Below, one piece after another: positions 1-5,768 of a DNA stretch of 6,171 bases. The first letter of the stretch is position 1; the number at the start of each line of letters is the position of its first letter. The notes beneath the pieces are model-generated. The model worked only from the letters and a program-made list of their open reading frames with translations, did no database searches and was not told the DNA's origin. This stretch comes from DAOVRL01 sp023128595 (GTDB lineage Bacteria; Planctomycetota; Phycisphaerae; Sedimentisphaerales; Anaerobacaceae): assembly GCA_030628155.1 (NCBI GenBank), contig DAOVRL010000218.1:1-6171 (forward strand). The letters run 5' to 3'. The translations under genes and the position numbers were made by a program.

Positions 1-10
1 AGTGTTTGAG

Positions 11-45
11 ATTGCCACGGCCTTTGAAAAAGGCCTCGCAATGAC
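11..45 (-). repeat. Palindromic dispersed repeat, copy 1
   Basis: Read on the minus strand, this is GTCATTGCGAGGCC, then TTTTTCAAA, then GGCCGTGGCAAT. The inner part GGCCTTT / AAAGGCC (19-25 and 29-35) pairs perfectly around a 3-nt loop. The outer ATTGC / GCAAT (11-15 and 38-42) also pairs, with a small CAC/TC internal loop between the two stems. The same arms recur at 6139-6171 in the opposite orientation with a different but still self-complementary centre. From memory, elements carrying CATTGCGAGG ends are common dispersed palindromes in many bacterial genomes. It is therefore probably a REP- or MITE-like non-coding element, and no transposase is seen. Confidence 0.8.
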
Positions 46-199
46 ACAGAAACTCAGTTTATACCCCCTGAACGGTTACGAACAAACAAGCCAGGGCATT
101 CGGGGCCTGTTTAGTCGAATTTCAGCCATCCTTCACAAAATTCTGAAAAAAAGCGTTACTTTTGACCGCCGCGGCGCATCGAAACTGTGACAGCTTTGA
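46..199. other. Non-coding upstream region of the sigma gene
   Basis: This is the gap between the terminal repeat and the ATG at 200. No protein-like frame is seen: the only open frame runs through the palindromic repeat and is low-complexity. A TTGACC at 162-167 could be a -35 element, but no convincing -10 lies 16-18 nt downstream, and no Shine-Dalgarno sequence precedes the ATG at 200. I cannot define a promoter here. Confidence 0.4.
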
Positions 200-310
200 A
201 TGGATAAGACCATCGAGACTGTTGAAACGAGCCAGGCCCGGTGCCGAAAGTGGCTTGGCCGCCTGAGCGCAGTGGCAGAGGAAGAAACGATGTACGCGTG
301 GGGGTCCTAA
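200..310 (+). pseudogene. 5' segment of the sigma factor gene, cut off by an in-frame stop
   Basis: An ATG at 200 opens a 36-codon frame ending at TAA 308-310. The next in-frame stop is at 2033, so this frame is continuous with the 332-2035 coding region. The peptide begins MDKTIETVETSQARCRKWLG and resembles, from memory, the usual N-terminus of planctomycete ECF sigma factors of this fusion type. The codons right after the stop read SLTLSPDLTQDT, which includes the DLTQD/E motif of sigma region 2. The TAA therefore falls inside sigma region 2 and splits one ancestral gene. It could be a true nonsense mutation, an indel scar or an assembly error; the sequence alone does not decide. Confidence 0.6.
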
Positions 311-331
311 AGTCTGACGCTGTCGCCCGAT

Positions 332-2035
332 TTGACACAGGACACTGTGAAGGAGCGTTTGTTTGAAATGTTTGACACATCGGGCAAACCAAAAATGGCC
401 AAGCGGTTTTGGCCCCGGCTGTTTAACACAGCCCTCAACAAAATGCGTCTTGGCCATAGGAAAGAGCAATACCCAAGTTCTGTGTCCGTGTCAATAACGG
501 CAAATGAAGATGCTCAGAAAGACAGCCAGGAAATTATGGCGAATGCCGTAAGTCGAGAATTGAACGAGATCGTCTTTGCGGCAATGCGCCGGCTAAACCC
601 CAGGCACCGGGCCCTTTTAACACTGCGATGCTACAGAGAGATGAAGTTCTCACACATCGCAGAATCTTTGCAGTGCAGCGAATTTGCAGCCAAAGTACAC
701 TTCTACCGAGCAAAGAGGAACCTGCAAAGGCAGCTTTCCCGCCACGGATTAGGACGGGGTATGCTGCTTACCGCCCTTGTCTTGTTTGGAAAGATCACCG
801 CGCCGAGCGAGGCTGCCGCAAAGACACTGGCCATATCGGCTGCCACGACTAAGGTGAGCGTGGCAGCCGGCCTCGCCGCTCTGGCCACCACCAAAACCGC
901 AATTCTCTCACTGACCGCCGCCGGGGCAATAACTCTCGGCACTATCGCGGCTACCTCAGAACCCGACAAAACCACACCAGGCTCACAACTGGCGCGACCC
1001 GTCGCCGCTGCCGCCAAAGGTGTCCAAGAGTACTGGCATTTCTTCCCCCGCAGCACAAATGGCCCCGTGATGATGAGGCTGCTAAGGTGGGACACACGCG
1101 CAAAACGCTCCTACTGCCAGTGGCTGCAAAATGAGCGGGCCAACTACTATTTCGATAAGGACAAAAACACAATCTTCATCAGGAACCATCGCTCCTGGCA
1201 CGATGACCTGGCCGTGTGGCGACTGCCTACCGACAACCCGAACATGCAGAAATCGCTCTCCCGCGCCGAAGACAGGACCGACGCTATGCAATATGTCCGC
1301 AGCGACGGCACAGGCCTGCTGGTCATCCTCAAGACCGACGAAAACACCAATCATTCCCGGATAACCCACCACAACAACATACCTGACGAGCACTATTTCC
1401 TCTATGATTGGCCCAGCAGCGCCGGAATGATCGACACTCGTGACACTATGCACAAACGGGGCTGGACATATTTCAGGATCACCGGCCAAATCGACGGAGA
1501 AAAAGTCGCCGGAACCGGACGCATACCTTTTGTGTACGCAACCAGCAAGTGGTATTACCCCTGGTTGAAAATCACCGTCGGCGACAGACTAAAACTCGTC
1601 GATACCGGCGCCGAAGCTCGCCTGTACGATGCCTCCGGCGGCCTGCTGGCAAGGTACCAGGGCGGCAGTTTCTTCAAAGGCCTCGCCAGACCGTGGATGG
1701 GACTGCACACCATCGACACCGTTCGAAGAGATGCGGCCGCCGAACGAATATCCTTTGAGACCGCATACACCAGCGGCCGGGACACTGCACAAGTCAAGCT
1801 CAACAGCGGACAAACAAAGCTGACCTACACCATCGATATGCAGAAGGATGTTGTAAAAACGATAACAATTTCGACAAATGACGACCGCCGGGGTGTGCTT
1901 AGATTTACGTACATCCAGGATATCGACGAAACCACTAAGGAATTTGTCTCGCCGAGGCAAGAAAGTCCTCCTAAATGGCAAAGGGACCGGCTGGGGATTT
2001 TGTGGCTCACAAAATTGATGCACACTCGCGGGTGA
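332..2035 (+). CDS. ECF-type sigma factor fused to a membrane-anchored C-terminal domain; 5' end interrupted
   Basis: This open frame encodes 567 residues from TTG 332. That TTG is the Leu codon of the region-2 motif DLTQDT, so it is probably not the native start; ATG 368 is an alternative. Residues 1-46 are the remainder of sigma region 2. Residues about 77-136 form sigma region 4, a helix-turn-helix with LNPRHRALLTLRCYREMKFS and the following IAESLQCSEFAAKVHFYRAK. Hydrophobic stretches at about 143-153 and 178-207 could be membrane segments. Residues about 228-545 form an aromatic-rich, probably extracytoplasmic domain I cannot name, ending in beta-like repeats. ECF sigma factors with C-terminal extensions are known in Planctomycetes, where the extension is thought to sense or control activity. 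With region 2 split by the TAA at 308-310, promoter recognition is probably lost. The long open frame after the stop suggests a recent event or retained use of the C-terminal part. Confidence 0.75.
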   Translation: MTQDTVKERLFEMFDTSGKPKMAKRFWPRLFNTALNKMRLGHRKEQYPSSVSVSITANEDAQKDSQEIMANAVSRELNEIVFAAMRRLNPRHRALLTLRCYREMKFSHIAESLQCSEFAAKVHFYRAKRNLQRQLSRHGLGRGMLLTALVLFGKITAPSEAAAKTLAISAATTKVSVAAGLAALATTKTAILSLTAAGAITLGTIAATSEPDKTTPGSQLARPVAAAAKGVQEYWHFFPRSTNGPVMMRLLRWDTRAKRSYCQWLQNERANYYFDKDKNTIFIRNHRSWHDDLAVWRLPTDNPNMQKSLSRAEDRTDAMQYVRSDGTGLLVILKTDENTNHSRITHHNNIPDEHYFLYDWPSSAGMIDTRDTMHKRGWTYFRITGQIDGEKVAGTGRIPFVYATSKWYYPWLKITVGDRLKLVDTGAEARLYDASGGLLARYQGGSFFKGLARPWMGLHTIDTVRRDAAAERISFETAYTSGRDTAQVKLNSGQTKLTYTIDMQKDVVKTITISTNDDRRGVLRFTYIQDIDETTKEFVSPRQESPPKWQRDRLGILWLTKLMHTRG

Positions 2036-2096
2036 AAAGCTGCTAACACAGCCCTCGCCACAAAAGGAAGCCATATTGAGACCAAAAGAGGGGAGC

Positions 2097-2513
2097 ATGA
2101 AAGCTCAACGGACTAAAGGAGCAGTCCTCGCAGGCAACGGTCCGCAAAGCTGCATAATCGATTGCGGCGGCACATCCGCACAGAATCACCGCGCATTCCA
2201 TTTCCACAGCGGCGAAGGCGAAAACACCATCGTCCAGGGTTTCACCATCAGGGGCGGCGTCGCTTACAAAGGCGGCGCCGTCCTCTGCACCAACAGCAGC
2301 CCAAAATTCGTCAACTGTGTTTTCCACGCAAACCAGGCACAGGACGACGACACCGGCGGCGGCGCAATCTACAACGAAAACTCCTCTCCGACGCTTATAG
2401 ACTACCTCTTCACCGCAAACTCAGCAACCAACAGCGGCGGCGCCGTCTCCAACGATGGCTCAAAACAGCGACCTGGCACAAGTAACACAGACGCCCCGAC
2501 CAAAAAAACCTGA
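2097..2513 (+). pseudogene. Fragment of a secreted right-handed beta-helix protein
   Basis: The homology-like core runs from about 2136 to 2461. It starts at NGPQSCIIDCGGT and continues through ENTIVQGFTIRGG into two tandem rungs, GGAVLCTNSSPKFVNCVF and GGAIYNENSSPTLIDYLF, then GGAVSNDGS. This is the pattern of parallel beta-helix (PbH1 / polymorphic-outer-membrane-type) proteins, which are abundant as large secreted proteins in Planctomycetes. There is no signal peptide, and the frame runs into an unrelated basic tail (KQRPGTSNTDAPTKKT). A C-terminal anchor is also missing. The usual Cys of the NC-F motif is Tyr in the second rung. ATG 2097 follows a purine-rich GAGGGGAGC that could act as a ribosome-binding site, so a short product is possible. 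A decaying fragment of a much longer gene is the better reading. Confidence 0.6.
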
Positions 2514-2641
2514 TGCAAACACTCTCCCGCCGGCACCGACCGGCCTAAGCTGGTCGGTGCCATCTTTGCAAAACCGCCACTCGCGAAAGAGTAAGACCTT
2601 GCCAAAACCACGCTCAATAGAAGACAAATCACCAGCCACAT
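2402..2641 (-). CDS. Possible small ORF with a signal-peptide-like N-terminus (doubtful)
   Basis: ATG 2641-2639 is preceded by AGGGGAG about 7 nt upstream (2655-2649), a plausible Shine-Dalgarno sequence. The 79-residue frame begins MWLVICLLLSVVLARSYSFA, which has a hydrophobic core and small residues near position 20 like a secretion signal. The remainder resembles no family I know, and its last 60 nt run antisense to the beta-helix fragment. It could be the 5' stub of a secreted-protein gene whose body was lost at a rearrangement near 2461, or it may be chance. Confidence is low. Confidence 0.2.
   Translation of the reverse strand: MWLVICLLLSVVLARSYSFASGGFAKMAPTSLGRSVPAGECLHQVFLVGASVLLVPGRCFEPSLETAPPLLVAEFAVKR
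2532..2561. terminator. Strong stem-loop, possible terminator
   Basis: GGCACCGACC (2532-2541) is perfectly complementary to GGTCGGTGCC (2552-2561). Three more pairs (one G-T) close the stem to 13 bp around a CTAA loop. On the + strand it is followed by ATCTTTGC, only a weak T-tract, and the other side has no good T-tract. It sits just after the beta-helix fragment stop (2513), where a terminator would be expected. It may instead be a structural repeat. Confidence 0.4.
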
Positions 2642-2733
2642 ATATCTTCTCCCCTGCTTCGGAAACCTTTTCCATACAGCCCCTCAGCACAATACCGGCG
2701 CCAAACCCAACTGCGCCCTGCGATTTGAACGCA

Positions 2734-2769
2734 TTTTAGTTTGCTCGAACTCCCCGAACAAGCTAAAAT
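2734..2769 (+). promoter_or_regulatory. ispG promoter embedded in an inverted repeat
   Basis: TTGCTC (2741-2746) and TAAAAT (2764-2769) are spaced by exactly 17 nt, matching a sigma-70-type promoter. The expected start of transcription is about 2775-2777, on the ispG ATG itself. The same DNA forms a 14-position inverted repeat: TTTTAGTTTGCTCG (2734-2747) against CGAACAAGCTAAAA (2755-2768), with one G-T pair and one mismatch around a 7-nt loop. The dyad arms thus lie on the -35 and -10 elements, as an operator might. Confidence 0.5.
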
Positions 2770-2775
2770 CCAACT

Positions 2776-3840
2776 ATGCTTGCCAGAAGAAAAACCAGGA
2801 CCGTCAGCGTCGGCTCCGTAAGAATCGGCTCGGCAGCCCCCATCGTCATCCAGTCGATGACCAAAATCCCGACAGTCGATATCGCACGCTGCGTAAGGCA
2901 GATCAATCAGCTCGCCCGCGCCGGCTGCCGACTCGTCAGACTCGCCGTCCCAAAACGCGCCGACACCGCTGCTTTTGCAAGAATAGTGCAAAAAGTGGAC
3001 ATACCCCTGATCGCCGACGTGCACTTCAGCCCCGCCCGCGCCATCGAAGCAATCGAAGCCGGCGCCGCCAAAATCAGACTCAACCCGGGCAACATAAAAA
3101 AACGCACCGACATCCACCGAATAATAGACGCCGCCAAAATGCACAAAACCGCCATCCGCGTCGGCGTCAACGAAGCAAGTATCAGGGACCTCAAAAAACA
3201 ACCCGTCCCACCCGAAAAACGCACCGCCTTGATGCTCAAGGAAATGAAAAGATACGTCCGCCTCTTTGAAAACCGCCGATTCAACCGGTTAGTCCTCAGC
3301 GCAAAAAGCAGCGACACCCTCAGAACCATCGAAATCAACCGCCGCATCGCCCGGGCCTTCGACTACCCGATTCACCTCGGCCTGACGCACGCAGGCCTGC
3401 CCGAAGACGCCAGGATACCATCAGCAGTCGCCCTCGGCACACTCCTCGCAGAAGGCATCGGCGACACCATAAGAGTAAGCGCCGCCGCCAACCCCGTCAT
3501 CGAAACCAAAATCGCAAAACAGATTCTAAAGGCTCTCAACCTCCACGACTGCGCCGCCCCGCAGATCGAGCTGATTGTCTGCCCCACCTGCGCACGCGCC
3601 GAAATCGACGTCGTCAAGCTCGCCCGCCGGGTCAAAAAGGCCGTCACCGGAATCAACAAGCCCTTGCGAATCGCCGTAATGGGCTGCATCGTCAACGGCC
3701 CCGGAGAAGCCGCAGACGCCGACCTCGCACTCTGCGCCGCAAAAAACAAAGCATTCATCTATCGAAAAGGCCGAAAAATCGCAACAGTACCAGAAAACAA
3801 AATCATCCCAACACTGCTGAAACAGTTGTTGAACCTATAG
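2776..3840 (+). CDS. ispG: (E)-4-hydroxy-3-methylbut-2-enyl-diphosphate synthase (IspG/GcpE)
   Basis: IspG is a cytosolic [4Fe-4S] enzyme of the MEP isoprenoid pathway that reductively opens MEcPP to HMBPP, the substrate of IspH. The 354-residue length fits the bacterial two-domain form without the plant-type insert. The N-terminal TIM barrel starts at RRKTRTVSVGSVRIG and includes APIVIQSMTK (21-30), IADVHFSP (79-86), KIRLNPGNI (99-107), RVGVNEAS (128-135) and EGIGDTIRVS (226-235). The C-terminal cluster domain has CPTC (Cys269, Cys272), Cys304 in VMGCIVNGPGE, and the conserved Glu311. These are the three cluster ligands and the Glu expected in the family. An in-frame TAA at 2764-2766 leaves ATG 2776 as the earliest start, and the N-terminus is standard there. 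No Shine-Dalgarno sequence is visible, and the promoter spacing suggests a leaderless mRNA. A membrane protein gene follows 23 nt later. Confidence 0.97.
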   Translation: MLARRKTRTVSVGSVRIGSAAPIVIQSMTKIPTVDIARCVRQINQLARAGCRLVRLAVPKRADTAAFARIVQKVDIPLIADVHFSPARAIEAIEAGAAKIRLNPGNIKKRTDIHRIIDAAKMHKTAIRVGVNEASIRDLKKQPVPPEKRTALMLKEMKRYVRLFENRRFNRLVLSAKSSDTLRTIEINRRIARAFDYPIHLGLTHAGLPEDARIPSAVALGTLLAEGIGDTIRVSAAANPVIETKIAKQILKALNLHDCAAPQIELIVCPTCARAEIDVVKLARRVKKAVTGINKPLRIAVMGCIVNGPGEAADADLALCAAKNKAFIYRKGRKIATVPENKIIPTLLKQLLNL

Positions 3841-3863
3841 CCCCTGTCACACGTAGAGACCGT

Positions 3864-4535
3864 ATGCGCCCCGAGTCACCCAAGACAATACTCGAAAGAT
3901 TCGTCGTTGCCGTCATCTTCGCCGTCGCCTTCGCGTACATCGAGGCCGCCGTCGTGGTCTATCTGCGGGAAATCTTCTATCCCGACGGCTTCGCCTTCCC
4001 CTTGCCAAACCTCCTCGCCTTCGACCCCGCGCAGAAATCGCTCCTCCTGACCGAAATCGGCAGAGAAGCCGCCACGCTCGTCCTGATACTCACCGCCGCC
4101 TGCCTCTTCGGCCGAAACCGCCGCCAGCGATTCGCATACTTCATGACCATCTTCGCCGTCTGGGACATCTTCTACTACGTCTGGCTAAAACTCCTGCTCA
4201 ACTGGCCCGCCTCGATTATGGACTGGGACATACTCTTCCTGATACCGACCACCTGGGCCTCAGCCGTCCTCTACCCCGTCATTATCTCAATCATAATGCT
4301 CACATTCGCCGCTTTCGTTCTCTATCGCGACGCTCGCGGCAGACCGATTAACGTAACGCTCGCAGATTGGGGGCTATTCTCCCTCGCCGCCCTCGTTGTC
4401 GTGGTCTCTTTCTGCACACCCGGCCCCCACGTAGCCGAGCCCGACTACCAATCCCACTTCTATTGGCCCCTATTCGCCCTCGGCGCCATCGCAGCCGTCG
4501 CAGTCTTCCTGAAATGCCTCCTGAAATCCAAATAG
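3864..4535 (+). CDS. Integral membrane protein of unknown function
   Basis: The 223-residue protein is almost entirely membrane-embedded. Likely helices are at about 12-34, 64-83, 89-110, 130-154, 166-184 and 199-219. Notable segments are AYIEAAVVVYLREIFYPDGF (24-43), in which Glu27, Arg35 and Glu36 sit in or near the first helix, and WDIFYYVWLKLLLNWPASIM (100-119) followed by DWDILFLIP. From memory, proteins with this pattern occur as uncharacterised membrane proteins in several bacterial phyla; I cannot assign a function. No catalytic, transporter or cofactor motif is visible. The gene begins 23 nt after the ispG stop, with only a weak AGAGA upstream of its ATG. It is probably co-transcribed with ispG, but nothing shows a shared function. 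The stop is 17 nt from that of the converging PIN-TRAM gene. Confidence 0.85.
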   Translation: MRPESPKTILERFVVAVIFAVAFAYIEAAVVVYLREIFYPDGFAFPLPNLLAFDPAQKSLLLTEIGREAATLVLILTAACLFGRNRRQRFAYFMTIFAVWDIFYYVWLKLLLNWPASIMDWDILFLIPTTWASAVLYPVIISIIMLTFAAFVLYRDARGRPINVTLADWGLFSLAALVVVVSFCTPGPHVAEPDYQSHFYWPLFALGAIAAVAVFLKCLLKSK

Positions 4536-4552
4536 ACCACAACCCCGCTACA

Positions 4553-5662
4553 TTACTGCCGGCCCCTTGCACCGCTTCCCGCAGGCCTTCTATTCGGCGG
4601 CCGCCTCCTGCCGGACCCCGAATCCTGCTGAGCAAAGCTCTCGAACTTGCCAAATATCATCTTGCCCGCAGATGTCTGAAGCGAGCTCGTAATGCTGATT
4701 AGCAGCTCTTTGCCGATCTTGTTCCGACCACCCTCGACAACCACCATCGTACCGTCCTCAAGATAACCGATACCCTGGTCCGCCTCCTCGCCCGGCTTAA
4801 TGATCTTCACTTGCATCGCCTCGCCCGGCAGAGCAACCACCTTCAGAGAGCTCGCCAGATCGTTCATATTCACTACGTCAACCTCACGAACCTGCGCAAC
4901 CTTGCTCAGGTTATAGTCCGTCGTCGCCAATCGCCCGTTGAGAGCCTTCGTAAACATCACCAGTTTCTGATCCACCCCCTTGACATCCTCAACCTCCTCG
5001 ACCACGGTATCGTCAATCTCCACGTCAATAACGGGGTCCGACTGCATCTTGTTCAGTATATCCAGCCCACGTCTGCCGCGCTGACGCTTGAGCTTGTCCG
5101 CCGAATCCGCTATCAACTGAAGCTCGTTGAGAACAAAACGCGGAACAACCAGCGGCGCATCGAACAGCTTGCCCTGGCACAAATCCGCTATTCGACCGTC
5201 TATAATCACCGAAGTATCAAGAACCAGAGGCCGAGCACCCTTGGTTTGCTTGGCAAATTCAACGTAAGGAATCACAAAACGAACGTCATCCTTCGTCCGC
5301 ATCACAATACTGATTGTAAGATAACACACGCATATCCCCAACGTCCACTTGATCGCCCGCGCCGCCTCCGGAATCACATCGATCTTGTACGAATCATTGA
5401 CCATATCCACCACAACCGACAGCACTAAGCTGATAAGCACCCCCACCAGCAGAGCGAAGAATACCCCCGCAAGCGCACTCAGTTTTCTCTTCGGAGTAAG
5501 AACATCCAGCAGAAAGACAAAAATCGCAATCCCTAAGCCGCTCACCATAACCACCCGAAGATTCTGTGGCGCAGCCTCCGCTATCCGTATCGAACTGACG
5601 TTAACGAACAAAACCGCTATCACAACAACCCAGAATACCGCCCTGAAAATCCAAAGTAACAT
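4553..5662 (-). CDS. PIN/TRAM domain membrane protein (YacL family)
   Basis: The 369-residue protein has four predicted N-terminal membrane helices (about 1-21, 36-53, 62-85, 107-121), then a PIN nuclease domain from about 145 and a TRAM RNA-binding domain at about 283-345. The acidic PIN residues are visible: Asp149 in LVLDTSVIIDGR, Glu180 in VLNEL, Asp231 in GVDQKL and Asp249 in TTDYN. TRAM is marked by GEEADQGIGYLEDGTMVVVE. The protein ends in a basic tail rich in Arg, Pro and Gly (350-369), which could bind nucleic acid. This is the YacL architecture, a presumed membrane-tethered ribonuclease whose substrate is not settled. ATG 5662 is chosen because GGAGGT (5675-5670) lies 7 nt upstream; a TTG five codons earlier overlaps that site and is unlikely. 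In Firmicutes yacL neighbours ispD/ispF; here it converges with ispG. Confidence 0.92.
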   Translation of the reverse strand: MLLWIFRAVFWVVVIAVLFVNVSSIRIAEAAPQNLRVVMVSGLGIAIFVFLLDVLTPKRKLSALAGVFFALLVGVLISLVLSVVVDMVNDSYKIDVIPEAARAIKWTLGICVCYLTISIVMRTKDDVRFVIPYVEFAKQTKGARPLVLDTSVIIDGRIADLCQGKLFDAPLVVPRFVLNELQLIADSADKLKRQRGRRGLDILNKMQSDPVIDVEIDDTVVEEVEDVKGVDQKLVMFTKALNGRLATTDYNLSKVAQVREVDVVNMNDLASSLKVVALPGEAMQVKIIKPGEEADQGIGYLEDGTMVVVEGGRNKIGKELLISITSSLQTSAGKMIFGKFESFAQQDSGSGRRRPPNRRPAGSGARGRQ

Positions 5663-5669
5663 CGCTATG

Positions 5670-5675
5670 ACCTCC
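5670..5675 (-). promoter_or_regulatory. Shine-Dalgarno site for the PIN/TRAM gene
   Basis: GGAGGT on the minus strand stands 7 nt before ATG 5662. It decides the start against the upstream in-frame TTG at 5677, whose codon runs into this site. Confidence 0.8.
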
Positions 5676-5685
5676 AAATCATGAT

Positions 5686-5718
5686 ATAATGTTATAATTC
5701 ATGCTCACCCGCAATAAA
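5686..5718 (-). promoter_or_regulatory. Probable PIN/TRAM promoter region
   Basis: On the minus strand TTTATT (5718-5713) and TATAAC (5696-5691) are 16 nt apart. The TATATC just downstream is an alternative -10 (5688-5683, slightly outside this span). The match is moderate, and the AT-rich block upstream of a strong Shine-Dalgarno site is the main argument. The -35 overlaps the inverted repeat at 5715-5731. Confidence 0.4.
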
Positions 5719-5731
5719 GTTGGTAACTTTA
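5715..5731. promoter_or_regulatory. Palindrome in the PIN/TRAM upstream region, candidate operator
   Basis: TAAAGTT-GGT-AACTTTA is a perfect 7-bp inverted repeat with a 3-nt spacer. It overlaps the proposed -35 of the PIN/TRAM promoter, a position suited to repressor binding. No regulator is encoded in the window that I can link to it. Confidence 0.4.
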
Positions 5732-5735
5732 CCAC

Positions 5736-5753
5736 GGATTTGCCTACAAATCC
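5736..5753. repeat. Second inverted repeat in the PIN/TRAM upstream region
   Basis: GGATTTG-CCTA-CAAATCC is a perfect 7-bp stem with a 4-nt loop. On the + strand it is followed by TTTGACTTT, weakly terminator-like. On the minus strand no T-run follows, so it is not a clear terminator for the small ORF that ends at 5769. Confidence 0.45.
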
Positions 5754-5768
5754 TTTGACTTTAACGCT

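Larger units (their letters stand above)
2514..2775. other. Non-coding or decayed region before ispG
   Basis: No recognisable protein is encoded here on the + strand; the open frame through 2455-2739 is proline- and serine-rich and has no family pattern. The region holds a perfect long hairpin at 2532-2561, the start of the doubtful minus-strand signal-peptide ORF, and the ispG promoter dyad at 2734-2769. Confidence 0.45.

Noticed and set aside
2..190. 62-codon open frame at the left edge
   Set aside because: It runs through the palindromic repeat, starts in it and has no family pattern or ribosome-binding site.
162..191. TTGACC with TGTGAC 18 nt downstream as a sigma-gene promoter
   Set aside because: The -10 match is poor and nothing else supports it.
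2460..2690. 76-codon minus-strand frame starting at GTG 2690
   Set aside because: It overlaps the signal-peptide-like frame, which has the better ribosome-binding site, and its translation shows no recognisable domain.
2455..2739. 94-codon + strand frame after the beta-helix fragment
   Set aside because: It is rich in Pro and Ser with no domain, begins inside the beta-helix fragment and crosses the 2532-2561 hairpin; probably a chance frame in C/A-rich DNA.
2629..3201. 190-codon minus-strand frame antisense to ispG
   Set aside because: It is rich in Asp, Gly and Cys, as expected from reading ispG codons backward; ispG is certain on the other strand.
4811..5428. 205-codon + strand frame antisense to the PIN/TRAM gene
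   Set aside because: It is a shadow frame rich in His, Arg and Asn; the PIN and TRAM motifs on the minus strand are clear.
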